Part shown: in pieces, positions 1 to 12,700 of the stretch
Layout: every line of letters starts with the position of its first letter
How positions within the stretch are numbered: position 1 is the first letter of the stretch
Assembly: GCA_008921705.1 (NCBI GenBank)
Contig: VFFE01007633.1
Location: 78,316 to 142,315, forward strand
DNA length: 64,000 nt
From: Burhinus oedicnemus
Lineage: Eukaryota > Chordata > Aves > Charadriiformes > Burhinidae
Direction of reading: 5' to 3'
Notes under the pieces: generated by a model
Seen by the model: only the letters and a program-made list of their open reading frames with translations
What the model was told of the DNA's origin: nothing
Databases searched by the model: none
Program-made: the position numbers and the translations under genes

Positions 1-690
1 CTTCTTGTCTATTTCTAGTGTTAAATTTCCCTTACTCTTCCAAATAGTTTTCAAGAAGTAAGAAACAGGCATTCAAAAGCAACTTAAACTCATCAACCGC
101 AATTTGATCTAATTGGTCTTGTAATCAAGCCTCACTGACAGTTACCAGACGACCTTCCATTGACTTGCTCTTACTGCCAAGTGCATGATCATTTATTAAA
201 ATGATGACTTCATTATGATGAAAGCAAGTTAATATTTTTCTAGTAAGCTCTGCAAAGAAGGCTTAAGAATTGGCCTCCAGGTGATTATTGCAAGAACATT
301 GCAACCTTGCCTTGACTAAGAGCTGAGTGATGGAACATCATGAGCTGTGGCAGACAGGACAACATAAACAAGAAGTGAATGGGATGAGCCATGGTAGTGG
401 CTCTGGACCAATAAGTGACAGGAGAACAACACCTAAGACTACTGGAAAGGTGCAGTGTGATACCACCATGGTCTGACTTGATTGATGGCCTGTGCTCCAA
501 GGATAGAGACTGGGGGAAACCACATATAAGTAGAGAGCCCATGTCAGAGCTGAGCTGCTGGCCAGGGCCTGGCACTGAGCACAGCTGGGGTGACCACTGT
601 GTTTCCTCAGGCTGGGCTGTGCCAACCCACTGAAATGGTGCCACGGCTGTCTCAGCTAACTCCCACTCTGTGTCTGTGTCTGTGTGTGTA
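1..690. other. Unique AT-rich DNA, no gene seen
   Basis: No coding region is supported. The part from about 300 to 660 is less AT-rich than its surroundings. It contains a TATA-like ACATATAAGTAG near 522 and a pyrimidine/AG splice-acceptor-like site near 608. Open frames on both strands here are short and show no recognisable protein motif. It may be part of an old retroviral LTR, but I could not fix boundaries for this portion. Confidence 0.4.
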
Positions 691-1230
691 TGTTGCAATG
701 AGGAGGTACCAGTTCTTTTGGGATCTCGGTAAGAAAAGCACTGATACTCAAGGCCAGTTACTGGTTTTATTGTGTAAAGGATAGAAAATATATAAAAGAT
801 GATAGCAATCTTATGTCCCTCCTGATGCTGGGAACCCTGGCTCTTGCAGTGTTGGACAAGATGCTGCTTGTGGTCCATGGCACACTGCGCAGAGTTCCCA
901 TCTGTGGTGGAGTTGGTCAGCCTCACTGTTTATCTTTATAGTATTCTTGCAAAGAACAAAGCTATCAATCTTTTACCTCTGCAATACCAAACATTCTATG
1001 CAGCACATGGAGTTTCACTTTGGGCATTATGCTTTTACACATCTCCATAGGAACAAGCTCTTACAGGACATAGTTAAAGGCAGTACATGCTGGCATCACA
1101 GTATGTGCTCAGGTTATATACTCAAATGGTAACATACAAGTCTCTACAGCCAAGGCAGTTGTATTCTGCCTATATTCTGCTTGAAATCATAAACTGCTCA
1201 TTAAAATGTCTTTGTTGGTGCCCCACTACA
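691..1230 (-). mobile_element. Possible solo LTR (low confidence)
   Basis: The segment begins TGTTGCAATG and ends CCCCACTACA, so the ends read TG...CA, and its length of about 540 bp suits an avian LTR. Read on the minus strand it has AATAAA (complement near 757-763) not far from its 3' end, as in the better supported minus-strand LTR at 45682-46252. The flanks are GTGTA (686-690) and GTATG (1231-1235), which do not match. A GTATG match appears only if the left end is moved to 693, losing the TG terminus. The call therefore rests on architecture alone. It could instead be ordinary unique sequence. Confidence 0.3.
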
Positions 1231-4200
1231 GTATGCATGTGCGTGTATGCCAAGCTATTCCTGACACAGCCTGTCCCTTGCTTGGTCCACTTCATGAATG
1301 GATCTTAACAGTGTCTGTGGATGGGTGTACCTTTTTGCCACATGGCATTAACTTTTCAAACTAGAATGCTACTGTAGGATGACATCTAGACCTGGCATCT
1401 AGAATTTCAGTAGTGATTAAATACAATCCTATAGCAACACATTTTCAATTTGCTGCATTTGTAATATATTGCAGAGACATGTCGCACTCTAATAAAGTAT
1501 CTCTAATCTTTTTTTTCCTCTTTATACTTCAGATTTTTTAATACAACTTTGGCAAGAATGTATTTGATCTGTTGGTTGATTGGTTGTTTTTTAAGTACTG
1601 ACATAAGAGCCAGAACTGGGGATTTCATGAAAACAGATTGCCAGAATCAAACCTTCGTAACACTGCCATAGTTTGGAGTACCTTTTCTATGATCTTGGAG
1701 AAAACCCAAGCACAGATGTAGGCTGAAGGTTGTGTTCACAGTACTTCAAAGATCCATATATATCTATTAGACCATGCTTCATAAAGTGACACTAAAAGTA
1801 GTGTCACAACTTGGGATGAAGACATTCTCCCTGGCTTTTCCTGCCTTGATGACTGAAACATGAATAGATATGTCAATGATACACATAAAGCTTAAAAAAT
1901 TATTAAGTTGAAGTTTCTCTAAGTTTCTTTTAGTGCTAAGGGTAATGGTACAAATTATATCTAGAGATATTTCATAAGTGGAATTTTACTTCACAAATTT
2001 GTCTAATCATAATGGAAAAAACATTTATTACACCTCTTATCTCTTGACATATGACTGATGATTCTAATGTCTATCCTTCCTTGAAGTTTTAAATGAGTGT
2101 CTGTTCACTGATCCGCAATATCAGTTAAGACAAAATGTTACCTGAGTAATTGTGCTGTATTGGCTGTGATCATTGCAACAGCAGTTCCATAAAACCCAGT
2201 GAGCAAATTGTTGTGTCTTTAGACAGATGACCTGAGACACTAAAAATAAAAGGAAATAAAAATCCCAAGCCCCTTTACCATTTTCCTGTAGAATATCTTA
2301 TTTTCAAGTTAAATTGTACAAGTAGCTTCCCTATTTCTAGTTATTCCCCATTTTTCACTTTGATTTATTTACATTTTCTGAACATCCTTTGTTTTACAAG
2401 TAGAGCTTTATTATGTAGTTTAGTGGCTTTTTTTTTTTTTTTTTTTTTGAGCTATACAAATTTTAAATATTCTGGAGCAGCAATAAACAGGGGTGCAGAG
2501 AAGAGTCTTACTAGAAGACTGAAAAAATACATTTCCTCTATTATTTATAAAGTATACTTTAGCAGTTCAGCAGCCCAAAGGGGTAGAAAAAGAAATGTGG
2601 CATTTCAAATTGAAATAATCTGCACTGAGATACCCTTAAGCATTCTGATTTAAAATTGGGTTTTTTTGCAGTCCAGTGTCTCTCTTTCTGTATGTACAAC
2701 TACAGCCAACTGCAGAGTTTTGCAGTGGTAACTTTACTACATATCAGAAAGTGAACAAAGGGTGTTAAGGGCCTCTAAGTGCCATCTCTTACTATGCACA
2801 GATAAGGTCACACAACATCATAAAAAACCCCTGTCTAGGTTCTAATATTCAACAGAACCCTTGAGTTGTTACATGGAAGAGAAAAACAGTAACAATCCTT
2901 GATTTATCTTTTCCATGCTATTCTTGATTTGATAGACGTGTCATGCCATCTGTTTATTGTTTTTTTTCCAGATTGAAAAGTCTTATTTTTTTTAGGTATT
3001 TTACAATTGGAAGCTGTGATATTTGGTTCTGTGTGTCTTTCAGTTCTACTTTACTGTTTTTGAGATGGGGCTCCAAAGTACTTACATTGTTAAAAGGTGA
3101 GTATGCCCTGAATTTACTATAGTGGCATAAGGGTGGTTTTAGCTTTTCACCCCATTCTTTTTCTAATATTCCAGTGATTTAGCTTGCTTTTTTGGTTACT
3201 AACTAGTGAGTACTGAGCTAATACAAGTGTGCACATGCACAATACATTCCAAATAATACCTGGATCTTCCTCCTGTTAAGAATGAATTCATCTTTTTTTT
3301 ATGTTTCACATGGTCAAATGTTGCACTGTAAAGCAGACAATGTATAAACAGGGGAAATGACCAGAGATATGCTGCAAAGCCTCCTGTTTTGGTGTCTGGA
3401 ATCATTAAAACTGAACTGTCCTCAGGGACTGTTGAAAAATATGCAAACGAAAAGTTCTTTATATACTGGGTGTAAAAGAAGTTGGTAATATGTCTTTAAA
3501 TTATTCGTAAGTTCTTTTACTATGATTACTTCACCATTTCTTAGATCTAAATACTGTTAACTGAGTTGTATATATTTCTAGGTAAAAGCTAACTATGTCA
3601 TTTACTTAGTAAAATTGATTATTTCTTTTCTTCATAATACAATTGTTAGGCAAATGGCAAAGAACATAACACTGATGATAAAATGGACTCCTATAAAATA
3701 TTGTAAAATAGAGAGTGATTAAAGCCTAGCAAAAAACATAAGGAAAAAACATCATGTAGCTACTGGGACTGTGAGTAAATTGCTTGTTTAAAAAAGAAAA
3801 AAGGTTAATGTCTAACTTGGGGGAAATGGAATTGTTTGATAGCTCAATAGAGAACTGACCCACCTGTATCTCAGACTTCAAACAATACGAACTAACTAAT
3901 ATCCTAAATTGCGAAAAAAGCTTTGTGGTTTTAGTGAGCATAATGGTGGTTAACCTTTTAAGCTGTTGCATAAGCTGAGTTTCTATTAAATCAGTGGAGA
4001 AAACATTTACATAGATTGTGGAAACTGCACAAAATCACCTAGTCCCTAAACTGCTGGTGACTTCAGACTGTTTCCACTTTTATAATTTTTTTTGAAGTGG
4101 CTAAATTAAGAAAATTAACAGAGCATTGCCAGTTCAGAGAGCTTAAATGATGCATTAAGGGACCAGTTAGTGCGTGTATGTACAGGAAGAAACAACCTAA

Positions 4201-6740
4201 AAGTGGTTATTAACTGAGGATAATTTAACCCTACCACATGCCCTAGAATTTCTGTATCAATGAAGACAGCTACTAATGATGCCAGGGAGATGCATCTATA
4301 TTATGGAATCTGTGCAACAAGCAGAAAGCAGTACAAGGACAGTATGCTCAGATGCCGTGAGCTTCCCTTGTCTCCGGGTGCAAGTAATTGTCAGCCAGTC
4401 AGGGCAAAGTACTATTAAAAGTACAGTAATGTGAAGCAGAAAAAAAGCAGGTTATTTCAAAAACAAAGGCAATTTACAAGATTACAGAAGGGTATATGTA
4501 AATTCATGAGTTTGCAAATTAAGACTGGATCAAATTGAGAATGATATCGTATAATATACTTTTTATTTGTTTAGTTTAAACCACATGTTTAGTTTAAACC
4601 AAATTTTAAAATTCTTTTGCAATTCAAGAAATAAGACTTAAATGGAACTTAATACAAGTTTACTAATAATTGTAATTCACCACAGATTTATCAAACACAA
4701 AATAATCCATGGAAACCTGGATTTGAACTGCTTATTAAACTGCTGTCTGACTTTATTAGATAAAAGTGGTACAGAGCAGGTCATAGCTGAGGCAAAACAT
4801 AAATCAGTTTCTAAACACAAACTCCACAGCATGTTTTTGACCAGTAATGTATACCAAAATTACGAAGCAGAGAGAAATATTACATGCTTGCTGTTGGTTG
4901 ATAAAATTTAATCTGTTAGTCTGTCTCTTTGGTTAGTAAGGAGAAAGAAAGGCTCCTCCGGAGAAGATTTAAAATGTACCCGTACTATCCTGTTGGCTTG
5001 TCTTTTTTCGTGCACCATCCTTTTAGCCATCTAACTGTCCACATTTGATGTATATTTGTCACATCCAGGCTCTAATCTATGGTAAGCAAAGCAGTTCTCT
5101 AGCCAGAATAGTTTAGCTATTATTAAATAGTTTAGTTATGCCTGGATTCCTTGCATTATTTCTGCTGTGTCCTGTAAAGTAGGAAATCTAAATAAATCAA
5201 GAATTCCCATAACTGGTAATGGAAACCTTGGTCATGAAAGGCATACAGTTATCTAAGATTTGACTTGACAGAGTGCTCCCAGAAGCCATACCATATTTAA
5301 CATTCCTGGTTATTTGAGTTTACTGTAACTATATGATTTCTTGAGACTCTTATAAATTAGCTAAAAAAGAGCTTTTTCTAGCATGGAAAGAATTTCAGAA
5401 CAAAGCAAAACAAATTGAATGGAAAATTCCTGAAGAAGTTCATATAAAAAATAGCAAGAATTAGGTGAAGAGAGGCTTTCCTGCAATCGCAGGAAAATGT
5501 CCTTGCCTTTGAGTTACCAGTTATTTTTCACTACATAATGCTATCTTGGACCCAAGAAAAATATCCTGGAGAAAGCTGTATTAAAACTGATACACTTGGC
5601 TTCCAAAGGAAAGTACTACAAATCAGCTCCACTTGTAAAGGGTAAAAAAAAATCCAAAATGGGGCATAAGCCATGTCAGCCCCCTTATTGGAAGTTAAAA
5701 GAGGAATATTGACATCAGAGTATTTTGGTGCAAGTGTCAATGCAAGAGGTATCCTTGGGCTGTTAGAAGAGTTTCCTGCTTATTCTATAAATGTCTGTGA
5801 GGAAGGTAGAATGTTCTATGCAGTCTTTTCTTAGGAATGGCTCCCTTCATGGATAAGATTTGTGGCTCTAGATAAAAGAATTCTGTAATCCCTAAGGCTT
5901 TCAGAAACAGGTTTATGTAAGTTTGGGTTTGGCAGAAGATGGGTTATTCAACTGTTTGCTTTTTCCTTTCTGTCTGAGAAAGACTTGTTCATTTATAATA
6001 AAAACTAAGGTTGCAACAAAGGGGTAGAAATTTCTGTGATAGCTCTATTCCTATAATTCACAAATCTATGTAAATGGTACTATGAAGAATAGCAGGGTTT
6101 AACATGGGACTAGGATCTTTCATGGTGTAAATCCACAACTGAATAGACTTATGCAGATTTATACCATTTGAGGTTATTGCCCATGTACTACTAGAGGACA
6201 TTTGCTGGCACGTACAGATACCTTCATTTCACAGTTAAATTAACTTTGCAATTATCAGGATCTGACTCATTCCCTAAAAAGCCCTAATGATACCTGTGCT
6301 GCTGCTTTAAAAGAAACCACATAATATTAATCAGATGCTGGCTATTTTTAAAAGAAATAACTCTTCTTTCTTTATGGTGGGAAGAGTTCTAATTTTCAGG
6401 TGTCAGTATAGGCTCCAGGTGCTCAAGACCTCAGGAAATAAGGCAATATATCAATGAAATATGTCAATAAACATATATACTGGACTAATAGAGCAATAAA
6501 GCAAGTAATTAACATTTCTAACACACTTTTTCACTCTGGCTGTTCAAGTTGTAAAAATGTACCTAATACTGCATTTTATTATTTGAGAAATGGTACGTTC
6601 TCATGCCCAAGTAAACGTAAAAAGACAAGCTCTTCTAGATAGAAAATATGATTGCAATGCAATAATTTGCCAACTTATGTTTAATCATACTGATGTTGAA
6701 ATATTTTGTTTTATTTTTAACCAAAAAACCCTAAGATAAG
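1231..6740. other. AT-rich non-coding DNA, no gene seen
   Basis: Open frames here are all under 100 codons and lack recognisable domains, and no LINE or LTR similarity is evident to me. A poly-T run lies at about 2430-2448. A 14-bp direct repeat (units of GTTTAGTTTAAACC) lies near 4569-4600. The rest looks like ordinary gene-desert or intronic sequence. Confidence 0.5.
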
Positions 6741-6763
6741 CTAAGAAGCTTATCAGCAGTTTT

Positions 6764-7932
6764 CAACATGGATTCACCAAGGGGAAGTCATGCTTGACCA
6801 ATCTGACAGCTTTCTACGATGGCATGACTGGCTGGTAAATGAGGGGAGGGCAGTGGATATTGTCTACCTGAACTTTAGCAAGGCTTTTGACACTGTATCC
6901 CATAACATCCTCATAGGTAAGCTTAGGCAGTATGGGTTCGATGAGTGCACAGCGAGGTGGATTGAGAACTGGCTGAATGGCAGAGCTCAGAGGGTTGTGA
7001 TTAGTGGTACAGCGTCTAGTTGGAGGTCTGTGACAAGTGGTGTTCCCCAGGGTTCAGTACTGGGTCCAGTCTCATTCAACATGTTCATCAGTGACCTGGA
7101 TGAGGGGACAGAGTGTACGATCAGCAAGTTTGCTGATGATACAACAATGGAAAGAGTAGCTGATACACCAGAAGGCTGTGCTGCCTTTCAGCAAGACCTG
7201 GACAGGCTGGAGAGTTGAGTAGAGAGAAACATAATGAAGTTCAACAAGGGCAAGTGTAGAGTCCTGCACCTGGGGAGGAATAACCCCATGCACCAGTACA
7301 GGTTAGGGGTTGACCTGGTGGAAAGCAGCTCCACAGAGAGGGACCTGGGAGTCATGGTGGACAACAGGATGACCATGAGCCAGCAATGTGCCCTCATGGC
7401 CAAGAAGGCCAATGGCATCCTGAGGTGCATTAAAAAGAGTGTGGCAAGCAGGTCACGGGAGGTTATCCTCCCCCTCTACTCTGCCCTGGTGAGGCCACAT
7501 CTGGAGTCCTGAGTCCAGTTCTGGGCTCCCCAGTTCAAGAAAGGCAAGGAACTACTGGAAACAGTTCAGCAGAGGGCTACGAAGATGATAAGGGGACTGG
7601 AGCATCTCTCTTATGAGGAAAGGCTGAGGGACCTGGGTCTGTTTAGCCTGGAGAAGAGAAGACTGAGAGGGGATCTCATCAATGCTTATAAATATCTAAA
7701 GGGTGGGTGTCAAGAGGGTGAGGCCAGACTCTTTTCAGTGGTGCCCAGTGACAGGACAAGGGGCAACGGGCCCAAACCAGAACACGGGAAATTCCATCTG
7801 AACATGAGGAAAAACGTGTTTACTTTGAGAGTGACAGAGCACTGGAACAGGCTGCCCAGAGAGGCTGTGTAGTCTCCTTTTCTGCAGATATTCAAAGCCC
7901 ACCTGGATGCGTTCCTGTCCATACTGCTCTAG
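6764..7932 (+). pseudogene. CR1 ORF2 remnant, reverse transcriptase C-terminal part
   Basis: ORF2 of CR1 normally encodes an AP-type endonuclease and a reverse transcriptase that copies the element at a nicked target. Only the RT palm/thumb and C-terminal part remain. Visible motifs, in order: [13 protein letters not shown] (about 6871), [11 protein letters not shown] (about 7036), the catalytic FADD (7129-7140), and the C-terminal HWNRLP region (near 7841). Breaks: a small frameshift near 6830, and in-frame stops TGA 7216-7218, TGA 7510-7512 and TAG 7870-7872. The natural terminus would be TAG 7930-7932. Apart from the early shift, one frame runs throughout, so decay is modest and the copy is not ancient. 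It cannot encode an active protein. Confidence 0.9.
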
Positions 7933-7996
7933 GTGAACCTGCTTTGCCAGGGAGGTTGGACTAGATGATCTCTGAAGGTGCCTTCCAACCCCTACC

Positions 7997-8027
7997 ATTC
8001 TGTGATTCTGTGATTCTGTGATTCTGT
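7997..8027 (+). repeat. CR1 3'-terminal ATTCTGTG octamer repeat
   Basis: There are about four tandem ATTCTGTG units at the very end of CR1 copy A. In CR1 elements this short tail replaces poly-A and is thought to be used by the reverse transcriptase at initiation. Confidence 0.9.
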
Positions 8028-8071
8028 ATTTTATTCAAAGCTTGAATTTATCGTCTGAACAGCTTTCCCCT

Positions 8072-8130
8072 TTCCCTTCCCTTCCCTTCCCTTCCCTTCC
8101 CTTCCCTTCCCTTCCCTTCCCTTCCCTTCC
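8072..8130 (+). repeat. (TTCCC)n pentanucleotide microsatellite
   Basis: Eleven uninterrupted TTCCC units plus a partial unit, followed by a T/C-rich run to about 8146. It is a homopyrimidine mirror repeat, capable in principle of triplex (H-DNA) formation and likely to vary in length. It lies about 45 bp beyond the end of CR1 copy A. Confidence 0.95.
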
Positions 8131-8134
8131 TTTT

Positions 8135-9035
8135 TCTTCTTTTTTCCTATAAGCGTGGTTCTTTTCTGGAAGTAACACTTAGTAATTATGACAATCTCAG
8201 TCATTGAATCATATGATGATTAAATAATTTCTGTAATCTCAGTACCTATGTTCAGTCACCTTAATTAGTCACTTTTAAGTACACTGTTGATCAACTTACC
8301 CTTGTTTTATTTGAATAAAAAAGCTAAAAAATATTCTTTTTCAGGTTCTAGCACTTTTGTTGATGCATTGGGGTGTTTGTAGATCTCTCACTCTGGCTAC
8401 TAGGTTCACAAGTGTGCCTGGAAAAGAAGCAACTTCATAAACAGTGAAGCTAATAATGAAATAAACCAGACACAAATATATGAAGATACAGAGCTACAGA
8501 TACATAGCTGGTTTAAATATTAACCAGACCATAAGCACTGGGGAACACCTGGATTTCATGAAAGCAGTCTTTAATTTACTATAGGATTGTATCTCATATC
8601 AAAGTACAAAGTTATTATCAGTTTACCTTATTATTTTATAATGAAAAGTTCTACATTGAATTACTCTGTTAGCTGTTAAACTGAATATAATTACACTTGT
8701 ATTTTTTGAACAGCAGTTTTAACTGTTTATGTAGATTGCTTAGCTAAACTTAGCTAATTAGCTAAATTGAGTTTTTGATTCTAATATCTTTATCAAAATC
8801 TGCTTTCATACTGCTGGATGAGAAAGTGTGCTTTGTTTTCTGTGATTCAATAAAAAGCCTAGTTCAGAGCCCTTTATAAAAGCAAGAGTGGTGTTAGCAG
8901 CTTCAATAAAAAGTCTAAGTCACCACTTAGATATACTGAATCCGTACCATATCATGAACACATTAATAGCTAGAAAATAAAGTTTTGTGAGAAGAATTGC
9001 AATTTGTACATCAATTTTCATCCCGTTCTAACAGT
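8135..9035. other. AT-rich non-coding DNA
   Basis: No gene or repeat family recognised. It contains a perfect 16-bp palindrome, TTAGCTAATTAGCTAA, at 8750-8765. Confidence 0.5.
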
Positions 9036-9039
9036 ACCC

Positions 9040-9700
9040 AGTTTGAAGCCAGAAATTGCTCAGCCTGTTGCTTAGTGGGCAGTCTGGGTGCAGCTACGCC
9101 AGTAAACTGCATAGGGGCAAGGCACATCCTTGAGCACTGCCCCTCGGTCCAGAATAGCATTTAACTGTTGGTACAGTGCCTCACGTGGTTTTGGCCTGTG
9201 CTTGCTAATACTCATCTAGATAATACCCAGACACAGTTAAGGATATCAAAAGCCAGAAAACACCTCAAATAAGTAGCATGAATTAAACCATCCTGTATTT
9301 GCAGAGAGAGACATTAGATATCTGGATGAAATTCCTGCTGCACAGTTTGCTATCAGGGCCAGAGAGTAGTCCCTGGCAGTTCTTATCACTGTAGACAAAG
9401 CCTTTTCCGCTTCACATCCAGTGACTATATGTGGTTATAGTGCTACAGATTAGCTGAACGGAGGGCATATCGGGGAGTCTGGCTCAAGTCTCGAATATAT
9501 GCATATAATTAGAAAGGCTGGGTAGACATACAGTGTGCGATCCATGTCACCTAATGCATTTAATTTCCCTTTAGTCACCGTTTTAAAGCAGTCCCTGGAA
9601 TGCATCTGAGTTTCCTGCCCCGTCAAAGAAAAGTGATAGTCTTTCAGGGTCGACCGAGAGACGTTCCTTTTTCCGCAGCCAGGGTACAAATGGGCCTTGT
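9040..9700. other. CpG-retaining, repeat-free patch (candidate conserved element)
   Basis: Around 9440-9690 I count ten CpG dinucleotides in about 250 bp, several clustered in GGTCGACCGAGAGACG at about 9648. CpG is rare in the surrounding AT-rich DNA. The adjacent 9040-9240 segment is also richer in G+C and includes CACGTG (E-box type) near 9182. No repeat signature or protein motif is seen; the 79-codon minus frame across 9450-9689 has no recognisable domain. Retained CpGs suggest either functional constraint, with an enhancer-like element as one possibility, or a relatively recent unrecognised insertion. Confidence 0.3.
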
Positions 9701-12700
9701 GCAGTATTTTCAGTAATAGATATAGAATGGAGCTGTCTGGTTGCTTTTATGACCTACCTCTGAGCACTGTCTGACTCTTTATAAATTATTAAACATTCAT
9801 CCTCACATCACTTGTGTGAGTAAAGGCAATATCCTCCATTTACAGGGGTATAACTGAGATGCAGAAGGATTAAATAGACTAGTCTCAAAGCCTGCTAAAG
9901 GCTGCTGTTGATTTGAATGAGAATTAGATCAGGCCATTTGTGAATTAACTTCCTGAGTGAGTGTGAAAATCTGTCTAAGTCTATTTATAGGACTAATACT
10001 ATAACCCAGGCATGGCCCTTAATTTCTGTATTGCTATACCTTCCTAGGGAATTTTTTTAAATGCCCTGCTATCTTTCAAGGAAAAAAAAAAGTAATAAAA
10101 TATACATTGGGAGGGATGTTTTGTTTAATTAGAAAAAAATTTAAAAATATAAGCAAAAAAAGTTACATTTTGTGAGACAGTAATGCAACTGTAGTTGAAG
10201 TGGCTATTTAGTATTTTGACATCAGTTATATAATATTTAAACAAACTGACAAAATAAGAAGTTATGAAAAATCATGCAAGTCAGGGGAAATTAAATTATA
10301 TCTGCAGAAGAAATGCTGAAATATATATCTTGATCATTCCTGTGAGTCAGATTACTTTAATATGTTAACAATAGTCCTTTTAAATTCTGAATTCATAAGT
10401 TGCTCTGAAACAGTAAAAAAGAGAAAAGGGATTTTATATTAATTTTCTAGGAAATCTCCTGCATCTTTTCTTCTTCATATAAATTACAGCAGCCTCAAGA
10501 TCCAGAGATCATTGTAAAGCCCTGAAGGCATCCCAGAGGAAATGATGACAGAATTTTGTGTATATTTTAAAGCTATAATTATACAGAAACATAATATGAA
10601 TTTCTTAGGAATTATTTTTGGGGGATATGAAGACCAGCTTTGATGTTTTTAACATTATGTGACCCAATTTAGTAGCACAGTTGATAAGTATTTCAGTGAC
10701 TCTAGAGACATATGATTATTAGAAAGAATGCAGAACTGAACACTGATGATTACTTGTTGTATATGATTGTGCTGGCTTCAAATGCAAAAATAGATCATAC
10801 TTCTGTAAAAAAACTATTCCTGGTAAAAAACAGTTCTTATTACAGATATATTGGAAATATGGTATGATAGAATTAAATGGGTGTTAAAAACAACATCAGA
10901 GTGGATGGATTCTTTCAAGTCAGAGTAAGGTTAAATAATTCATTAGTTAGTATATGACTCAGTAGATTAAAATTTCTTCATAGAGTGGAAGGACTATTAC
11001 CTCTAGAAATTATATACTTTTAGTGATTTATTTATAAATATTACACTTTATTCTAATATCTCAGTGAAAGTTTATAAGATATTGTTATTATTTCATTTGT
11101 AATGTTTCAATGAAGTTAACATCAATAGGCAATTTGTATTTCAGACTGTTAGTGAGTTCCAAGAAAAACTTACTGCAGTAATAAGATTCCAGATGTGATA
11201 AGGGTCAGTGACTCCTCAGAAACAGATTCTGATTTTACTGTCCTATAGCTGAAATTCTCTCAAACCATGTTTAGGTGTTGCTAGTGGCATGGTTAGAAGA
11301 AGGCACTGAGGTAACAGACCTGACGGCTGATGAAGCCTTGCCCTTACAGATACACATAACATTAATTGTATGTCTGCATTTTGGTCAGTCCCTTATCTCA
11401 AAGGCAGACATTGTTCCTTGCTGCTTCTGTTAAGTTGAATCAGATCCACCATTATACAAAGTTCTTTCTGAAATTTTGGAGCTGATGTTGCAATAGTTTC
11501 CAAATTAGCAAAAGCTATCCTTCCTGACCCATTAAGCCTGCTGGAAGTTTACCTGGCAAGTGATACATGGACTGAAGATGTCAAGCTGATTTCATCCAAA
11601 CATTAATAAATTTTTTATTAACTGAGAGCCTGAAGTAGGTAAATAAGACAGTAAAGGTGGCAAGATAAAATATAATTGTGAAAAAGTTACATTTATGAAA
11701 CAATCAGTTTCGTAAGGTAATTTATAGTAATCCATTTTAATAAAACTAAACTCTGCTACCAAAGAGAAAAAAAACCCCTGTGATATCAGAAGAGTACAAA
11801 TACAACCTATTTTTTTACCAAGGAAAAAAGGTACAGATTGGTCATTTTAGACCAGCATGTGCAGTATTTAACATGTTTTATTCCATGCCATGCCTAAGAT
11901 CGTACTAGGGAATCAGACTGTTGAAATATTTACAGTTACTTACTGTATCTTTTCAGCACATGGAGAGATATCCACATTCTTAGCTAAATTCAGAGGTACA
12001 TAAATAAAACTCTTTCATTAGGAATTATCTCCTACATTTAATGGGCTAGTTAGCAACTGTTCCCTCCCACATATGGCTTTTTGGTACCTTTGATGAGAAA
12101 TTTATCTTTCACTGTATCAAATTTTAAAAATAATTAATGAAATTTATTTCTGTTCTATTAAAGCAAAATATATTTATTTTTCATACTGTATGATCCTACA
12201 ACTTCAGAAAAATACATGACGCAAACATGTATGCAAAGTATATATAGCTTGTTACTGGCTCTTAAAACCAATGAAAAGGACAATGAATCACTGGCTGAAA
12301 ATGGCTATACTGCCTTAACAGATAATGTTTAAACACCTGAAATTGTTCTGAACATGATTAGATGATATTATAGAAATTTTTCACTCCAGTTAGATTAGAA
12401 ATCTAAATACAATAACTTCAGGTTACTAGAATAATAAGGTTAATCTGTTTTGTGTGTAACTTGGGTGAAGCACTCAATCTCTGTTTGTCATTGTCCTTTA
12501 TCTCTAAGCCTGGACTAAAACTTCTTTACTTTCTGAGAATGTCGCAAATAAATATATATATATATTATTTTTATATATATATAAATATATCAAGGTGCTC
12601 TTAAGGATAAAGGTGCTGCAAGTGCCTAAAATAGGTTCTCTTTTTTCAGGAAAACAGTTAAGCATTTTTCATTCCAAGATATCCCATTTTAATGAAATTC

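Larger units (their letters stand above)
6741..8030 (+). mobile_element. CR1 LINE copy A, 5'-truncated
   Basis: This is a plus-strand non-LTR retrotransposon copy. It starts abruptly inside the reverse transcriptase region of ORF2 and runs to the normal CR1 3' end. The 3' UTR carries the GTTGGACTAGATGATCTC motif at about 7954-7973, followed by four copies of ATTCTGTG from 7997 to about 8027. Truncation at the 5' end and an end made of short tandem 8-mers instead of poly-A are normal for CR1. It closely resembles copy C (29442-32330), including a shared stop codon, so both belong to the same subfamily. No clear target duplication is visible, as is usual for CR1. Confidence 0.93.

Noticed and set aside
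285..926. 213-codon minus-strand open frame
   Set aside because: No recognisable domain; the sequence overlaps LTR-like DNA and other frames are equally open over parts of it, so it is not supported as a gene.
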